Positions 1-8,108 of a DNA stretch of 55,560 nucleotides are shown here, piece after piece. Position 1 is the stretch's first letter, and the number at the start of each line of letters is the position of its first letter. The position numbers and the translations under genes were made by a program. The notes under the pieces were generated by a model. That model did not search any database, was not told the origin of the DNA, and saw only the letters and a program-made list of their open reading frames with translations. This stretch comes from Methylococcaceae bacterium (GTDB lineage: Bacteria > Pseudomonadota > Gammaproteobacteria > Methylococcales > Methylomonadaceae), in assembly GCA_013140705.1 (NCBI GenBank), contig JABFSH010000054.1:1-55560 (forward strand), in the 5' to 3' direction.

Positions 1-93
1 AATCAACGTATCCTGGCGTTCATCGAGTTTTTTAATGAGACCTTGGCAAAACCGTTTCGATGGACTTATATTGGCAAACCTTTGCTTGCATAG
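1..93 (+). mobile_element. IS630-type transposase, C-terminal end only
   Basis: The first 30 codons read through to a TAG at 91-93 and end in WTYIGKPLLA, preceded by IEFFNETLAKPFR. That tail (an F-N-E/K-T-x-A-K-P-F-x-W-T-Y pattern, then GKPL and a stop) is typical of the last residues of IS630-family DDE transposases. The rest of the gene lies left of the window. The right end of the element should fall just downstream, about 94-125, because the opposing cas2-3 frame loses family similarity there; TA dinucleotides, the usual IS630 target, occur at 121 and 124. I infer that this element terminated the cas2-3 gene. The family call rests on a short tail, so the exact IS group is unknown. Confidence 0.6.
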
Positions 94-108
94 GTTATCG
101 AGTGTATT

Positions 109-2208
109 TCAGAAGCTGGGTACTAGATTGGCAATGCGCTTTTGGATGAACTCATCATGCGTTTTGATAAAGTTCTGAATATTGTCTTGTTCTGATGTTT
201 GTACACTGAATTCATCAAACCAGGCGCAGACAACGGGTTTTAGTGTATTGGCTTGAATAGTCGCCGCATTAAATGCTTTACGCCCAACTTGGTAGGCATC
301 AAACAAGGCATAAGCTAATGCGGGCGGCATGGTTGCCGTGGATACCAGCACGTTTGCACCGAACATTCCAGCCCAATTCACCAAACGTGCTAATGTTGGC
401 AAGTCGTTCAAGTCAAACTCATCTGGCTCATCCAAAACCAAGTCGGATGTCAGTAAGCGCAACATCGGCACAATTTGTTTACCGCCCCGAACACCTTCTG
501 TCGCTGGCGTTAAGTGGTCAATCGTGCTAACCAAAATGGGCGCGTGTAATAGTTTTTTAGCTTTTGGTTTGTCTTTAAACCATTTCTCTAATTGACCTTC
601 GTAAACCTCAATGCTGTAAATGACATCGAACCCGTCATCATCTATATCCATTTCTAAGCTTTCGCTACCACGAATAGCTAATGGTTCGTCATCCGTTTGT
701 TTGCATTGATTGATCTGGTTCAGACGCAGAATGGCCTGAGAACCAATCAGCGTAGCAATGTCTGCTTTCTCAAGTTCCAAGCGTTCTTGTAGGGCCTCAC
801 CTGTTTGTAAGGTCAATGTCCGCAATCCCAAGGCAACACTAAAACGGCAACCTTCCGATTCATCGGCTAGGCCGTACATAATTCTAGCGTTCGCCAAGGT
901 TTTGCCTTTTCCGGTCGAAGCCATGTTGATGCCGAAAAAGCCTTGCTCTTTAACTTGGCTTTGAACCTGTTGAGCCGCTTGGTAGGCTTTGGTTTGCCAA
1001 GGTTCTTTATCTTCTTTTGGGCCTTTTGCTAAGGTTTTATTGGGTGGAAGCGTGGGTAATTCATCTCGTAAGCATCTAAGTTTTAAAATAAACTCAAAGG
1101 CGTGTTGGCTTACGCCAACATTGTGTTCATCCAGTTTTTGCTTGGGCTGGTTTTGTTTGTCGGTATTGGCAATAGCCAGATAATTGGCATCTTGCCACTT
1201 GGGCTGTGGGTCTTTGCTAGAATAATGATGATCGGCAAGCATTAAGGCCAGACGCGACAAGTGCATCACAAAGGGCTGGTTAAACCAATCATCAGCCATC
1301 AAGCTCTGACAAATCAAAGCACGTTTTGAAAGCTCTCTGGCTTTTTGCTGCCATGTTTTGCTGATTAAAGGCGTGTGATTAGTAAATCTCCAATTGGCTT
1401 TTAAAGCTTCCTCATTCCATTCGTGATTTCGGCTATTAAGCGAATTCCAAGAGTCGTCAAAATTATTACTCAGCCATGTATTAGGCTGGTCAATTTGGGG
1501 TTCTATTTCACCTTGTTTGGGATAAACAGGCAAACGATGGTGTGAAACCACCAGCCAAGCCACTAATTTTGCAAACGGTGGCAAGGTATCGAATGGATTG
1601 TTAAACTCCTTCCCATTAGGATGATCGACTTCAATTTTTTGCAAAACTCGGATTTCTAAATCTTCATCAATATTTGCCAATTGCTTAAGCCACTCTTGGT
1701 CACTGCTTCGATTAACAAACGCCTGAAACAGCCGTAAAGAAACCCACTCATGCCGATAGGGTTCAAATCTTTTAGCATTATTGCTTTCTTGGGTTGGGTT
1801 AAGTTTTTCTTGAAACAAGTCGTTGGCTTTGCCCAAATCATGAAATATGCCCGCAATGGCCGAAGCGATAGCGATAATTTCAGTTGTGTGCCACCCCTTT
1901 TCCCATTCACGATGATTGAAATCCTTTCTAGTGCTATTCACCGGCACAATCCCCTCGGCATTAAAACAACGCCGATTCCCTACCATCCAAACCAACTCAC
2001 TCCGACTTCGCGAACGTTGCCAATGGCATGCTACGGCGGTGTTTTTTGTGGCGGTTTTGCGTAACAGGGTTTTCACGGCGATAAGGCCATCTTCTGTGAT
2101 GACGGTCTGCCAGGTATTGTCGCCAATGCGGTCGGCAAAGGTGTCGAGAACCCGGCGGGTGCGGTTGAGGGCTTTTTTCTGGCATTGGCTGATGAAAGTG
2201 ACCATCAT
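109..2208 (-). pseudogene. cas3: Type I-F Cas2-3 nuclease-helicase, 3' end lost
   Basis: In type I-F systems this fusion of a Cas2-like domain with Cas3 degrades DNA bound by the Csy complex and joins Cas1 in spacer uptake. The start at 2208 (MMVTFISQCQKKAL) has a GGAGG seven bases upstream and matches the usual I-F N-terminus; the longer reading from 2265 has no such support. Visible parts: Cas2-like region about 1-95, the HD nuclease motif FHDLGK near residue 123, Walker A ASTGKGKT near 430, a DEPD box near 593 and the STAT motif III. The frame stops after about 699 residues, whereas family members are roughly 1,050-1,100. The second RecA-like domain and the C-terminal domain are missing, so helicase function should be lost. 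The break coincides with the transposase end at the window's left edge. No csy genes or repeats are visible. Confidence 0.85.
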
Positions 2209-2265
2209 GGCAGTGCCTCCGGCAAAGTTTGGACATAAACTGTAAATATGAGTAAATAAATGCAC

Positions 2266-2281
2266 TTTTTATGCATAAAAA
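2266..2281. promoter_or_regulatory. Perfect AT-rich palindrome and -10 ahead of brnT
   Basis: TTTTTATGCATAAAAA is a perfect 16-base palindrome. A consensus -10 hexamer TATAAT follows at 2288-2293, only eight bases before the preferred brnT start at 2301. BrnA antitoxins are known to repress their own operon, so this palindrome is a natural operator candidate. No clear -35 is visible. If transcription starts six to seven bases after the -10, the mRNA would be nearly leaderless. Confidence 0.45.
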
Positions 2282-2300
2282 TATATGTATAATGAAGGCC

Positions 2301-2579
2301 ATGAAACTGATTTGTGATCCTGTCAAAAATCAAAAAAACATCGAAATCAGAGGGTTGCCCTTGCTGGTTGCAGAAGCGATGTTCAATGACGCCATGCTTG
2401 TTGTTGAGGATACGCGCAAAAACTATCCCGAGCGTCGTTTCATCGGTTATAACACTATCGATGGCAGGTTGATGGTGGTCGTTTTTTGTTACACGGCGGA
2501 CGATATCATCCGCATTATTTCTTTGAGGAAAGCCAATGCGCGCGAACAAAAAAAGTTCAATGCAAACACCCACTATTGA
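2301..2579 (+). CDS. brnT: BrnT-family toxin
   Basis: BrnT toxins are small ribonucleases with a RelE-like fold that block translation until BrnA binds them. The 92-residue product begins MKLICDPVKNQKNIEIRG and has the family layout: the D-P-x-K-N-x-x-N start, a central RRFIGYNTIDGRLMVVVF strand region, then IRIISLRKANAREQKKF, whose I-S-x-R-x-A-x-x-x-E pattern is the family C-terminus. Starts at 2271 and 2292 are also possible; 2301 is preferred because homologs begin at this MKL and a -10 box covers the earlier ATG. It overlaps brnA by 44 bases. It sits on the plus strand between the minus-strand genes cas1 and cas2-3, so the pair has been inserted into the cas operon. Confidence 0.85.
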   Translation: MKLICDPVKNQKNIEIRGLPLLVAEAMFNDAMLVVEDTRKNYPERRFIGYNTIDGRLMVVVFCYTADDIIRIISLRKANAREQKKFNANTHY

Positions 2580-2874
2580 TTGGGCTATTGTTGATGCTGC
2601 ACCGATGGCTGATGTCCCGGACGAAGATAGTCCGGAACTCAGCGATGCACAATTTTTACAACTGAAGCCCCTGCGTGAGGTTTTGCCGGATTTAAACATG
2701 GGCAAGCAGCGTATCACCATCATGTTAGATACCGCTGTGGTAAATGCCTACAAGGCTAAAGCGGGCGGGCGCGGTTATCAGACGCTTATCAATGAAACTT
2801 TGCGTCGTGGGCTGTTGGCTGATAGTGTTAAGGAGGCGTTGCGTGAAGTTCTGCGCGAAGAAAAATCTTCTTAA
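2536..2874 (+). CDS. brnA: BrnA-family antitoxin
   Basis: BrnA is the antitoxin and autorepressor partner of BrnT. The 112-residue product has an acidic N-terminal half (VPDEDSPELSDAQF) expected to wrap the toxin, and a C-terminal ribbon-helix-helix DNA-binding segment MGKQRITIMLDTAVVNAY followed by GYQTLINETLRRGL. The G-K-Q-R-x-T-I-x-L-D strand is characteristic of the family. The ATG at 2536 lies inside brnT, the usual translational coupling for this pair. The gene ends 60 bases before the stop of the convergent cas1. A functional antitoxin is expected since the frame is intact. Confidence 0.85.
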   Translation: MRANKKSSMQTPTIDWAIVDAAPMADVPDEDSPELSDAQFLQLKPLREVLPDLNMGKQRITIMLDTAVVNAYKAKAGGRGYQTLINETLRRGLLADSVKEALREVLREEKSS

Positions 2875-2933
2875 CAGTTTACTAATCACCGCATGGTCAA
2901 AACTTAAGGCGTTGTTGTTCTTTCCGGTTTTCA

Positions 2934-3881
2934 TCACGCTTGTTCTGTCTGTAACGCTTGATGTTTAACTTGTTCAAACATGAAATCCAGGGCTTTGTGT
3001 TCGGTGAATTTCTGCAGAATTTGCTGACGATATTCTTGCTCGGTCATTTTTTCTTTAGCACAGATAAAGGCCCAAGGCAGAACGATGGCGTCTTTGATAA
3101 GGTCGGCAACGTCAAACACTAACGCGCCTCGCCGCGTTTTGCCATGCATGACGGCAAAGCCGTGGGGAATGCCGAGCACCCAGAGTGTAGTAGCGGCCAG
3201 GCCGTAAGCCAGGTAGTTACCGTGGTTTAAAAAGCCGTTGGCAAGGTCGGTGGCTTGGTGGTCGCGAACGAACTCGGCTTGTTGGGTAATTTTGGCAATA
3301 TGGCGATACAGTTGTTTGGTGAGCAGAGCTTCTCGTTGTAATAGATCGCCGGTTTTTTGAGCGGTATCAATCTGGCTGCCATGATGATCGAGGGCAGTGA
3401 CGAGGGTGTGGTCGTCTATGAACAGGCTTTCGGATTTTAGATCCTTGTCTTTGCTCCAGATACGTTGTAAATAGTCAATTCGGGTATGTTGAAAAGCTTT
3501 GGCAACAGCTAGGCGTTTGCTGTCGTCAAACCAAAATTTGAGCCAGCCTTGCACATAGTCGGTTGGGCGGTATTCACTTTGCGGTGTGAGCCATTCAATT
3601 TCGCTTCCGGCAAATAAGGGGGTGCCGCCCCCACCACAAAATCCAACCAGCACACCGGCGCTGCACAACATTCGCATCGCAGCCTGTGTCAGCGAGGTGC
3701 CGGTGCCCAGCAAAATAACCGTGGTATTCGCAATGGGGATATTCCAGTAAAGATTTTCATCTTTAGCCTCGGTCAGATACAACACCCGACCGTCTTTTTG
3801 CATAACCCGGCATTTTTCCAGGTAGTAAATGTTAGCGCGTTTGGAATGAAGTATTGCCTTCAGGTCTGTCAGTTGCTCCAT
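2934..3881 (-). CDS. cas1: Cas1 integrase, type I-F
   Basis: Cas1 is the metal-dependent integrase that inserts new spacers into CRISPR arrays, working with Cas2 (here fused to Cas3). The 315-residue protein is full length for subtype I-F. The N-terminal beta domain includes RANIYYLEKCRVMQKDGRVLYL, and the alpha-helical catalytic domain carries FLNHGNYLAYGLAATTLWVLG, then MHGKTRRGALVFDVADLIKD with the conserved His and Asp residues of the active site. The final helix (ALDFMFEQVKHQAL) is complete. In an intact I-F operon cas2-3 follows directly; here brnTA intervenes on the other strand. With cas2-3 truncated, adaptation is probably dead although cas1 itself looks intact. A WYL regulator lies 99 bases upstream in the same orientation. 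Confidence 0.93.
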   Translation of the reverse strand: MEQLTDLKAILHSKRANIYYLEKCRVMQKDGRVLYLTEAKDENLYWNIPIANTTVILLGTGTSLTQAAMRMLCSAGVLVGFCGGGGTPLFAGSEIEWLTPQSEYRPTDYVQGWLKFWFDDSKRLAVAKAFQHTRIDYLQRIWSKDKDLKSESLFIDDHTLVTALDHHGSQIDTAQKTGDLLQREALLTKQLYRHIAKITQQAEFVRDHQATDLANGFLNHGNYLAYGLAATTLWVLGIPHGFAVMHGKTRRGALVFDVADLIKDAIVLPWAFICAKEKMTEQEYRQQILQKFTEHKALDFMFEQVKHQALQTEQA

Positions 3882-3925
3882 GTGAACTCACTTTTTGTCA
3901 AAGTTTTACCAAATTAACAGATGAC

Positions 3926-3944
3926 TGTCTCATAACGTGAGACA
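3926..3944. promoter_or_regulatory. Candidate operator between WYL regulator and cas1
   Basis: A perfect inverted repeat, TGTCTCA-N5-TGAGACA, lies 45-63 bases upstream of the cas1 start codon and 37 bases beyond the end of the WYL regulator gene. WYL-domain repressors linked to phage defence generally bind inverted repeats in the promoter of the neighbouring defence operon, so this is the obvious site for the adjacent regulator. That the site is bound is inference; only the symmetry and position are seen. Confidence 0.5.
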
Positions 3945-3980
3945 CCAAATAAATTTTTAGGAATTAAATTCGAGAAGCCT

Positions 3981-4967
3981 TCATCGGTCTTCGGAACAAC
4001 CGTATAGTTCCATCATTTTCCAGACTTTGCTTTTAATTGCGGCAACCAGAGACGCAGGCGCTACGACCTCAACGTCGGCACCGTACTTTAATATGTCCAT
4101 GAGTAATTCCTGGTCATGCTTAAATGGAATTTGTAATTGGAAACGACCATCTTCCAACCATTGACTTTTTTGTTTGGGATGCCATTGCTCATCAGCGACC
4201 CAGCGCGCACGGATGGAGCTGAAGTTGAGTATGGCAACATGCTCGGGTTCGCCACTGAAAATGCCATAGGATTCGGCAAAATGATTTTGGAGTTGTTCCG
4301 GTTCAATCAACTCGACAGGACTATCTACTAAAATGACCTGCTGAATCCGATCGATGGAAAAACTACGCAGCTCATTGCGAGCGTGACACCAGGCATCCAG
4401 ATACCAATTATCGCGGTAACGCACTAATGTTTGCGGGGAGACTTGTCTCAAAGTCGTTTTGTCATCGCTACGGGCGTGGTATTCGATCTTCAGACGTTTG
4501 TTGTCAAACAGGGCGGCGGCAATGCACATGAAATAGGCGTTATCGTAGTGACGTTGTCCCTGATGAAGAATTTTGACTTTGTTCAATGCTGGTTTGCTGG
4601 TGCCGGGCGCCTGGGTCAAGAGTTTGTCCAGGCGTACTTTCAACTGGTTGATTTCGTCTTTCAAGATACCTGGCGTTAGCTCTGCCAGTAAGTGTTGACA
4701 GGCAAGCAGGGCTTGTAATTCACCGGCATTAAACCAGAGTCCAGGCAGTTCGTAAGGGTAAAATGCGTCATGTTGATCATAGTGATAGCCTCGACGGCTA
4801 TTGTCATAGGTAATCGGAGCGCCCAGAAAGTCGCGCATATCCCTGATAATTCGTTCGCGTGTCGCCCTGGAACATTGCAATTCTTCTTCTATTGTTTTTC
4901 CCGAAACAGGAAGTCGGTGATTGTGGAGCAGGTGATGGAGCTTAAAGATTTTGTCGATATATTGCAT
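3981..4967 (-). CDS. WYL-domain transcriptional regulator next to cas1
   Basis: The 328-residue protein has an N-terminal winged helix-turn-helix (about 1-65, with TIEEELQCSRATRERIIRDM as the recognition region). A central WYL domain (about 145-215) includes the signature NWYLDAWCHARNELRSFSID, and a WCX-type C-terminal domain follows (about 235-320). Such proteins often control CRISPR-Cas or other phage-defence loci, sensing a nucleic acid or nucleotide through the WYL fold. It is transcribed in the same direction as cas1, 99 bases upstream. A perfect inverted repeat in that gap is a likely binding site. The start at 4967 (MQYIDKIFKLHHLL) fits the family N-terminus. The role in cas control is inferred from position. 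Confidence 0.82.
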   Translation of the reverse strand: MQYIDKIFKLHHLLHNHRLPVSGKTIEEELQCSRATRERIIRDMRDFLGAPITYDNSRRGYHYDQHDAFYPYELPGLWFNAGELQALLACQHLLAELTPGILKDEINQLKVRLDKLLTQAPGTSKPALNKVKILHQGQRHYDNAYFMCIAAALFDNKRLKIEYHARSDDKTTLRQVSPQTLVRYRDNWYLDAWCHARNELRSFSIDRIQQVILVDSPVELIEPEQLQNHFAESYGIFSGEPEHVAILNFSSIRARWVADEQWHPKQKSQWLEDGRFQLQIPFKHDQELLMDILKYGADVEVVAPASLVAAIKSKVWKMMELYGCSEDR

Positions 4968-5304
4968 TCCGTTTTCATTTTCCCTGCATCTATGGATTTG
5001 GTTAATAATTACTTCCCTGCTGTATCTACGAGGTATTAAAAACCGCGTAGGTCTTTGGTGTTTTTACGGATAATATTTCTGACCAAATTCTATGGCTCTT
5101 TGAAGTTAACGTGAGTACCGATGGGCTTTCAAATAATTTAACTTAATCCATATAAAAAGTCATTATTGCTGATGCCGAATTGAGCCCCATTGGTCTTACT
5201 GAAATAGAACAACCAGAGCCGGGCAGGATCTACAAAATCAGATCCAGCATGAGGACAATTTTCCGGAATAAGGAAATAGACCGACGATTAGGCTAAACTC
5301 CTCC
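4968..5304. other. Gene-free stretch upstream of the WYL regulator
   Basis: No gene is recognisable here. The part next to 4968 should hold the promoter of the WYL regulator gene. The remainder borders a phnA/yjdM remnant and reads as decayed sequence with frequent stops in all frames. Confidence 0.4.
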
Positions 5305-5400
5305 CTATACAGAACCAATGCCGACCTTTACGACCAGTGATGTGCCTTTCACTTTGAGGTCTTTGATTACAGTGACCGTATCACCATCCTTTAGGTGCCA
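5305..5400 (-). pseudogene. yjdM/phnA fragment
   Basis: Reading leftward from about 5400 the frame gives LKDGDTVTVIKDLKVKGTS followed by LVVKVG and then a stop at 5305. That run matches the central part of the PhnA/YjdM C-terminal domain, where homologs read L-x-D-G-D-T-V-T-V-I-K-D-L-K-V-K-G-S-S. The zinc-ribbon half and the end of the domain (K-N-I-R-L) are absent and upstream codons do not match the family. This is a remnant of a formerly complete gene of about 110 codons. Confidence 0.7.
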
Positions 5401-5523
5401 ATGGACATTAATTTTGAGCCATTGTTGGCCAACGCCACCCTGCATCCTTGCAGGCCCCCCCGCAGGCGCAAGGATTGAAACGATGAGAATAGCCAATGAC
5501 GTGGAGTCTCAATTAGAATAAGC

Positions 5524-6072
5524 TCAATCTCTCACGGGCCGTTTTTCAAGCTTTCGTTGCAAGGTCCTTCTATGCATGTTTAAGGCTCTGGCCGCGGCAG
5601 AAATATTACCGTCATGTTGCATTAATATTTTTTGCAGATGCTCCCATTCCAGACGCTTAACTGATAATGGATTTTCGCTGATGACGACTGTCGTATCTCC
5701 CGCATTTTTATGTAATGCCTTATCAATCTCGTCGGCATTGGCGGGTTTGGTCAAGTAATGAATGGCACCCAATTTAATGGCCTCTACCGCTGTGGCAATA
5801 CTGGCAAAACCGGTGAGCATCACGATTTGTGTATTCGCATCCAGTGAGATTAATTTTTTGACCAGTTCGAGTCCGGATTCATAGCCGATTCTAAGATCAA
5901 TCACCGCATATTCTGGCAAGTTCTGCTCCGCAAGGCTGATGCCCGTAGCCACATCATTAGCAATCATGACGTCGTAGTTTCTTTTTTCCAATGCTGTCTT
6001 GAGCACTTTGCAAAACGTTTCGTCGTCATCAACCAGCAATAAACCGGGTTTATCATTTTCCTGTGTTGTCAT
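5524..6072 (-). CDS. regA: RegA/PrrA-type redox response regulator
   Basis: RegA is the DNA-binding partner of RegB and controls genes for respiration, carbon and nitrogen metabolism in response to redox state. The 182-residue protein has a receiver domain (about 9-122) with acidic pocket VDDDE at 14-18, phosphoacceptor Asp59 in AVIDLRIG, Thr87 and Lys109. A Fis-type helix-turn-helix follows at about 153-177 (NISAAARALNMHRRTLQRKL), nearly invariant in RegA proteins. The usual proline-rich linker is replaced by a short segment. The gene overlaps the end of regB by 20 bases, so the two are translated together. Two sequences matching the published RegR/RegA box lie at 8456 and 9072, within 2 kb of the regB start. 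Confidence 0.93.
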   Translation of the reverse strand: MTTQENDKPGLLLVDDDETFCKVLKTALEKRNYDVMIANDVATGISLAEQNLPEYAVIDLRIGYESGLELVKKLISLDANTQIVMLTGFASIATAVEAIKLGAIHYLTKPANADEIDKALHKNAGDTTVVISENPLSVKRLEWEHLQKILMQHDGNISAAARALNMHRRTLQRKLEKRPVRD

Positions 6073-7426
6073 CGTTGGTTTTCCCGTAGTTAAAGATAGG
6101 CAGGGTTATCGCCACGCCAGCACCCCCTGAGGCCATGTTTTCAAAGTTGATTTGACCACCCATTCGGTGAATCGTCGAGCAGGTCAAAAATAACCCGACA
6201 CCCAAGCCGCCTGATTTGCTGGTTAGCGGTTGTATACCTACAATGTCGGCAAAACTGGGCGGCAGGCCCGGGCCAAAGTCTCGAACCTTGATGGTCAGGT
6301 GACTGGCATTCCATGATGCATAAAATTCAATACCTTGTTCAACGGTGGTCGCTTCAGCGGCATTATTTAAAATGTTGATAATGGCATGTGTTAATGTGTG
6401 TTCAGCAATAATTTGAGCATCAACGCTTCCCTGATCATCAACAAAAAATAGTAGCTTGATGCCGGGTTTGTAGGTACGCCATTGGGTAATCACATTATCG
6501 ATATAGTCTGCCAGAGGCATTAGACTTCCGGACTCTGCACGCAACTTTCCGGCAGACGCTGACATCACCGATAACGCATCTTTGCAGCGTTCAATTTGTT
6601 GCTGCATGATCAGCGTTTTCAGGTGCAAATCAGGAAATTCATGGATCGGATACTCCTTTTCCAGTTCATGGGCAACAATAGCAATGGTGCCTAACGGTGT
6701 TCCCATGTCGTGCGCGGCGCTGGCGGCTAATGTGCCCAGTGCGATCACCTGCTCATCTCTCAAGGCATTTTCTCGCGCCAGAGCAAGGCTGCGTTCCTTA
6801 AACTTAAGTGATCGTGCCAGTTCAGCGACAAAGTAAGCCACCAAGCCGGCACTAATAACAAATCCGAACCACATCCCGAATAGATGCAGATTGAGATAGT
6901 CATGATGGCCCATCTTATGGTCCTGGTGCATCATCGCCATCTTTGAGTCAGAACCTTCCGCTATGAACGGGTGAGGCGCTAATGATGGCAAAGGGATATT
7001 AAAAGGAATCAGTGCGGTATAAATAGCGGTCGTCAAAATAACCATATACCAGGCATACACCTGCGGCAACATGATCGCTGTCATCATCAGCGGCACTAAA
7101 AATACCCAGGTAATGGGATTTGAAGCACCACCGGTCAAATATAATAATGCGGCAATGGCCAGCACATCGACGGCTAGCTGCGTGAACAGTTCCAGTTCCG
7201 TGACTGGCTCCTCGGTTTGCATGCGCAGGAAGGTAAAGACATTGAAGGCACCGAGTGATAACACCACCGTCCATAATTGTTGCTGGGGCAGGTGAACGTT
7301 GAGTCCATGAATGGATAACACTATCAGTATCGATTCGCCAATGATCATCAGATTTCTGAGAATAAATAGCCACCTCAGATTTTCGAGGGCAGAAAATTCT
7401 AATTTAGGAGAAACCTTTCTAAACAT
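6053..7426 (-). CDS. regB: RegB/PrrB-type redox sensor histidine kinase
   Basis: RegB is an inner-membrane kinase that senses quinone redox state and phosphorylates RegA. The 457-residue protein has six predicted membrane segments in the first 205 residues, the quinone-binding heptad region GGASNPITW at 99-107, and the H-box ASAAHDMGTPLGT with His239. A Cys at 281 (QQIERCKDAL) corresponds to the redox-active cysteine of the family. The ATPase domain shows NILNNAAEA, DFGPGLP and GGLGVGLFL. Unusually, the loop before the last membrane segment (about 160-178) is rich in Met and His, including KMAMMHQDHKMGHHDY; topology places it outside the membrane, so it could bind copper. That role is inference. 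The gene is upstream of and overlaps regA. Confidence 0.93.
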   Translation of the reverse strand: MFRKVSPKLEFSALENLRWLFILRNLMIIGESILIVLSIHGLNVHLPQQQLWTVVLSLGAFNVFTFLRMQTEEPVTELELFTQLAVDVLAIAALLYLTGGASNPITWVFLVPLMMTAIMLPQVYAWYMVILTTAIYTALIPFNIPLPSLAPHPFIAEGSDSKMAMMHQDHKMGHHDYLNLHLFGMWFGFVISAGLVAYFVAELARSLKFKERSLALARENALRDEQVIALGTLAASAAHDMGTPLGTIAIVAHELEKEYPIHEFPDLHLKTLIMQQQIERCKDALSVMSASAGKLRAESGSLMPLADYIDNVITQWRTYKPGIKLLFFVDDQGSVDAQIIAEHTLTHAIINILNNAAEATTVEQGIEFYASWNASHLTIKVRDFGPGLPPSFADIVGIQPLTSKSGGLGVGLFLTCSTIHRMGGQINFENMASGGAGVAITLPIFNYGKTNDDNTGK

Positions 7427-7485
7427 GGTTATTGGTGGCGAAGCGATTGATCCTAAAAAAAATCAGTTGAATGGAGTGAAATCCG

Positions 7486-7645
7486 ATCGTGCTGAGCAAA
7501 ATAAGCCCCCATCGGGCGCATGGCGTTACCAAAAAACTTTCGCTGTTTGACGCAGTTTTTATCATTTTGTAACTTTATAATCTTTTGATTTTAAGGGTAC
7601 ATAAAAGCTGTTTCTTTAGAGTTTATCGAAGCATGAGCGGATTTT
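7486..7645. repeat. Modular intergenic element, copy A (right-hand part only)
   Basis: From CGTGCTGAGCAAAATAAGCC near 7488 to TATCGAAGCATGAGCGGATT near 7625-7643 the sequence matches the inner and right-hand modules of the longer copies at 9261 and 31164, including the shared stretch ATGGCGTTACC. The left arm and both outer ends are missing or too changed to recognise. It lies upstream of regB and abuts the 3' end of the HMA-protein gene. Confidence 0.65.
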
Positions 7646-8108
7646 ACGACCAACCCACTGGGTTAATTGGTATAGAGGCACCAGAATGACCCTGTTGCAC
7701 TGAGTCAATGCTTTGGCGTTGATCACCTTTTAACAGGCCAATAACAATAGGGTTGCTGAGTTGGCGGTAGGCATTGCTGACGAAGTTTCTAATAAATGAC
7801 GGGGTGTTCAACTGAAAATGAATGTTAAGGGTATCGCAAGTATAATCTGCGCTGACAGCCAGTATTTTCGGCAATTGTCTGATTGCGTTTTCGATGACGG
7901 CTTCACAACCGGCACAGTGCATGCCATGAATAACGAATGCTTGAGTACGTTGTGCCAATGGAATGAAGGGATTACGTTTTCTGTTTGTCAAAAACCTGAT
8001 TAATAATAACGAGAAAGCGATCGGCTCTAATAAAACCAACAATTTAATACGCTTAGAAAAATTGCTTGAAATGCATTCCGAAACCTGCGTGAAAAATAGT
8101 TTTTCCAT
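7644..8108 (-). CDS. Small membrane-anchored HMA (metal-binding) protein
   Basis: The 154-residue product has one membrane segment (about 22-40). A heavy-metal-associated domain follows (about 57-125) with the copper/soft-metal motif GMHCAGC at 62-68 and the family's trailing helix EAVIENAIRQLP. The C-terminal 30 residues (GDQRQSIDSVQQGHSGAS) have no known match. It resembles the N-terminal part of a P-type metal ATPase or a membrane-tethered copper chaperone, but no ATPase follows. No good ribosome binding site precedes 8108, so the start is uncertain. The 3' end runs into the edge of a repeat element at 7486-7645, which may have supplied the last codons. The neighbourhood (regBA, metal efflux operon) fits metal handling; the exact role is unknown. 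Confidence 0.6.
   Translation of the reverse strand: MEKLFFTQVSECISSNFSKRIKLLVLLEPIAFSLLLIRFLTNRKRNPFIPLAQRTQAFVIHGMHCAGCEAVIENAIRQLPKILAVSADYTCDTLNIHFQLNTPSFIRNFVSNAYRQLSNPIVIGLLKGDQRQSIDSVQQGHSGASIPINPVGWS

Noticed and set aside
2205-2723. 172-codon frame antisense to brnTA
   Set aside because: Covers both toxin-antitoxin genes on the other strand and has no recognisable domain.
1-5300. CRISPR array
   Set aside because: No set of evenly spaced direct repeats is present in this region or elsewhere in the window; an array, if any, is left of the window.
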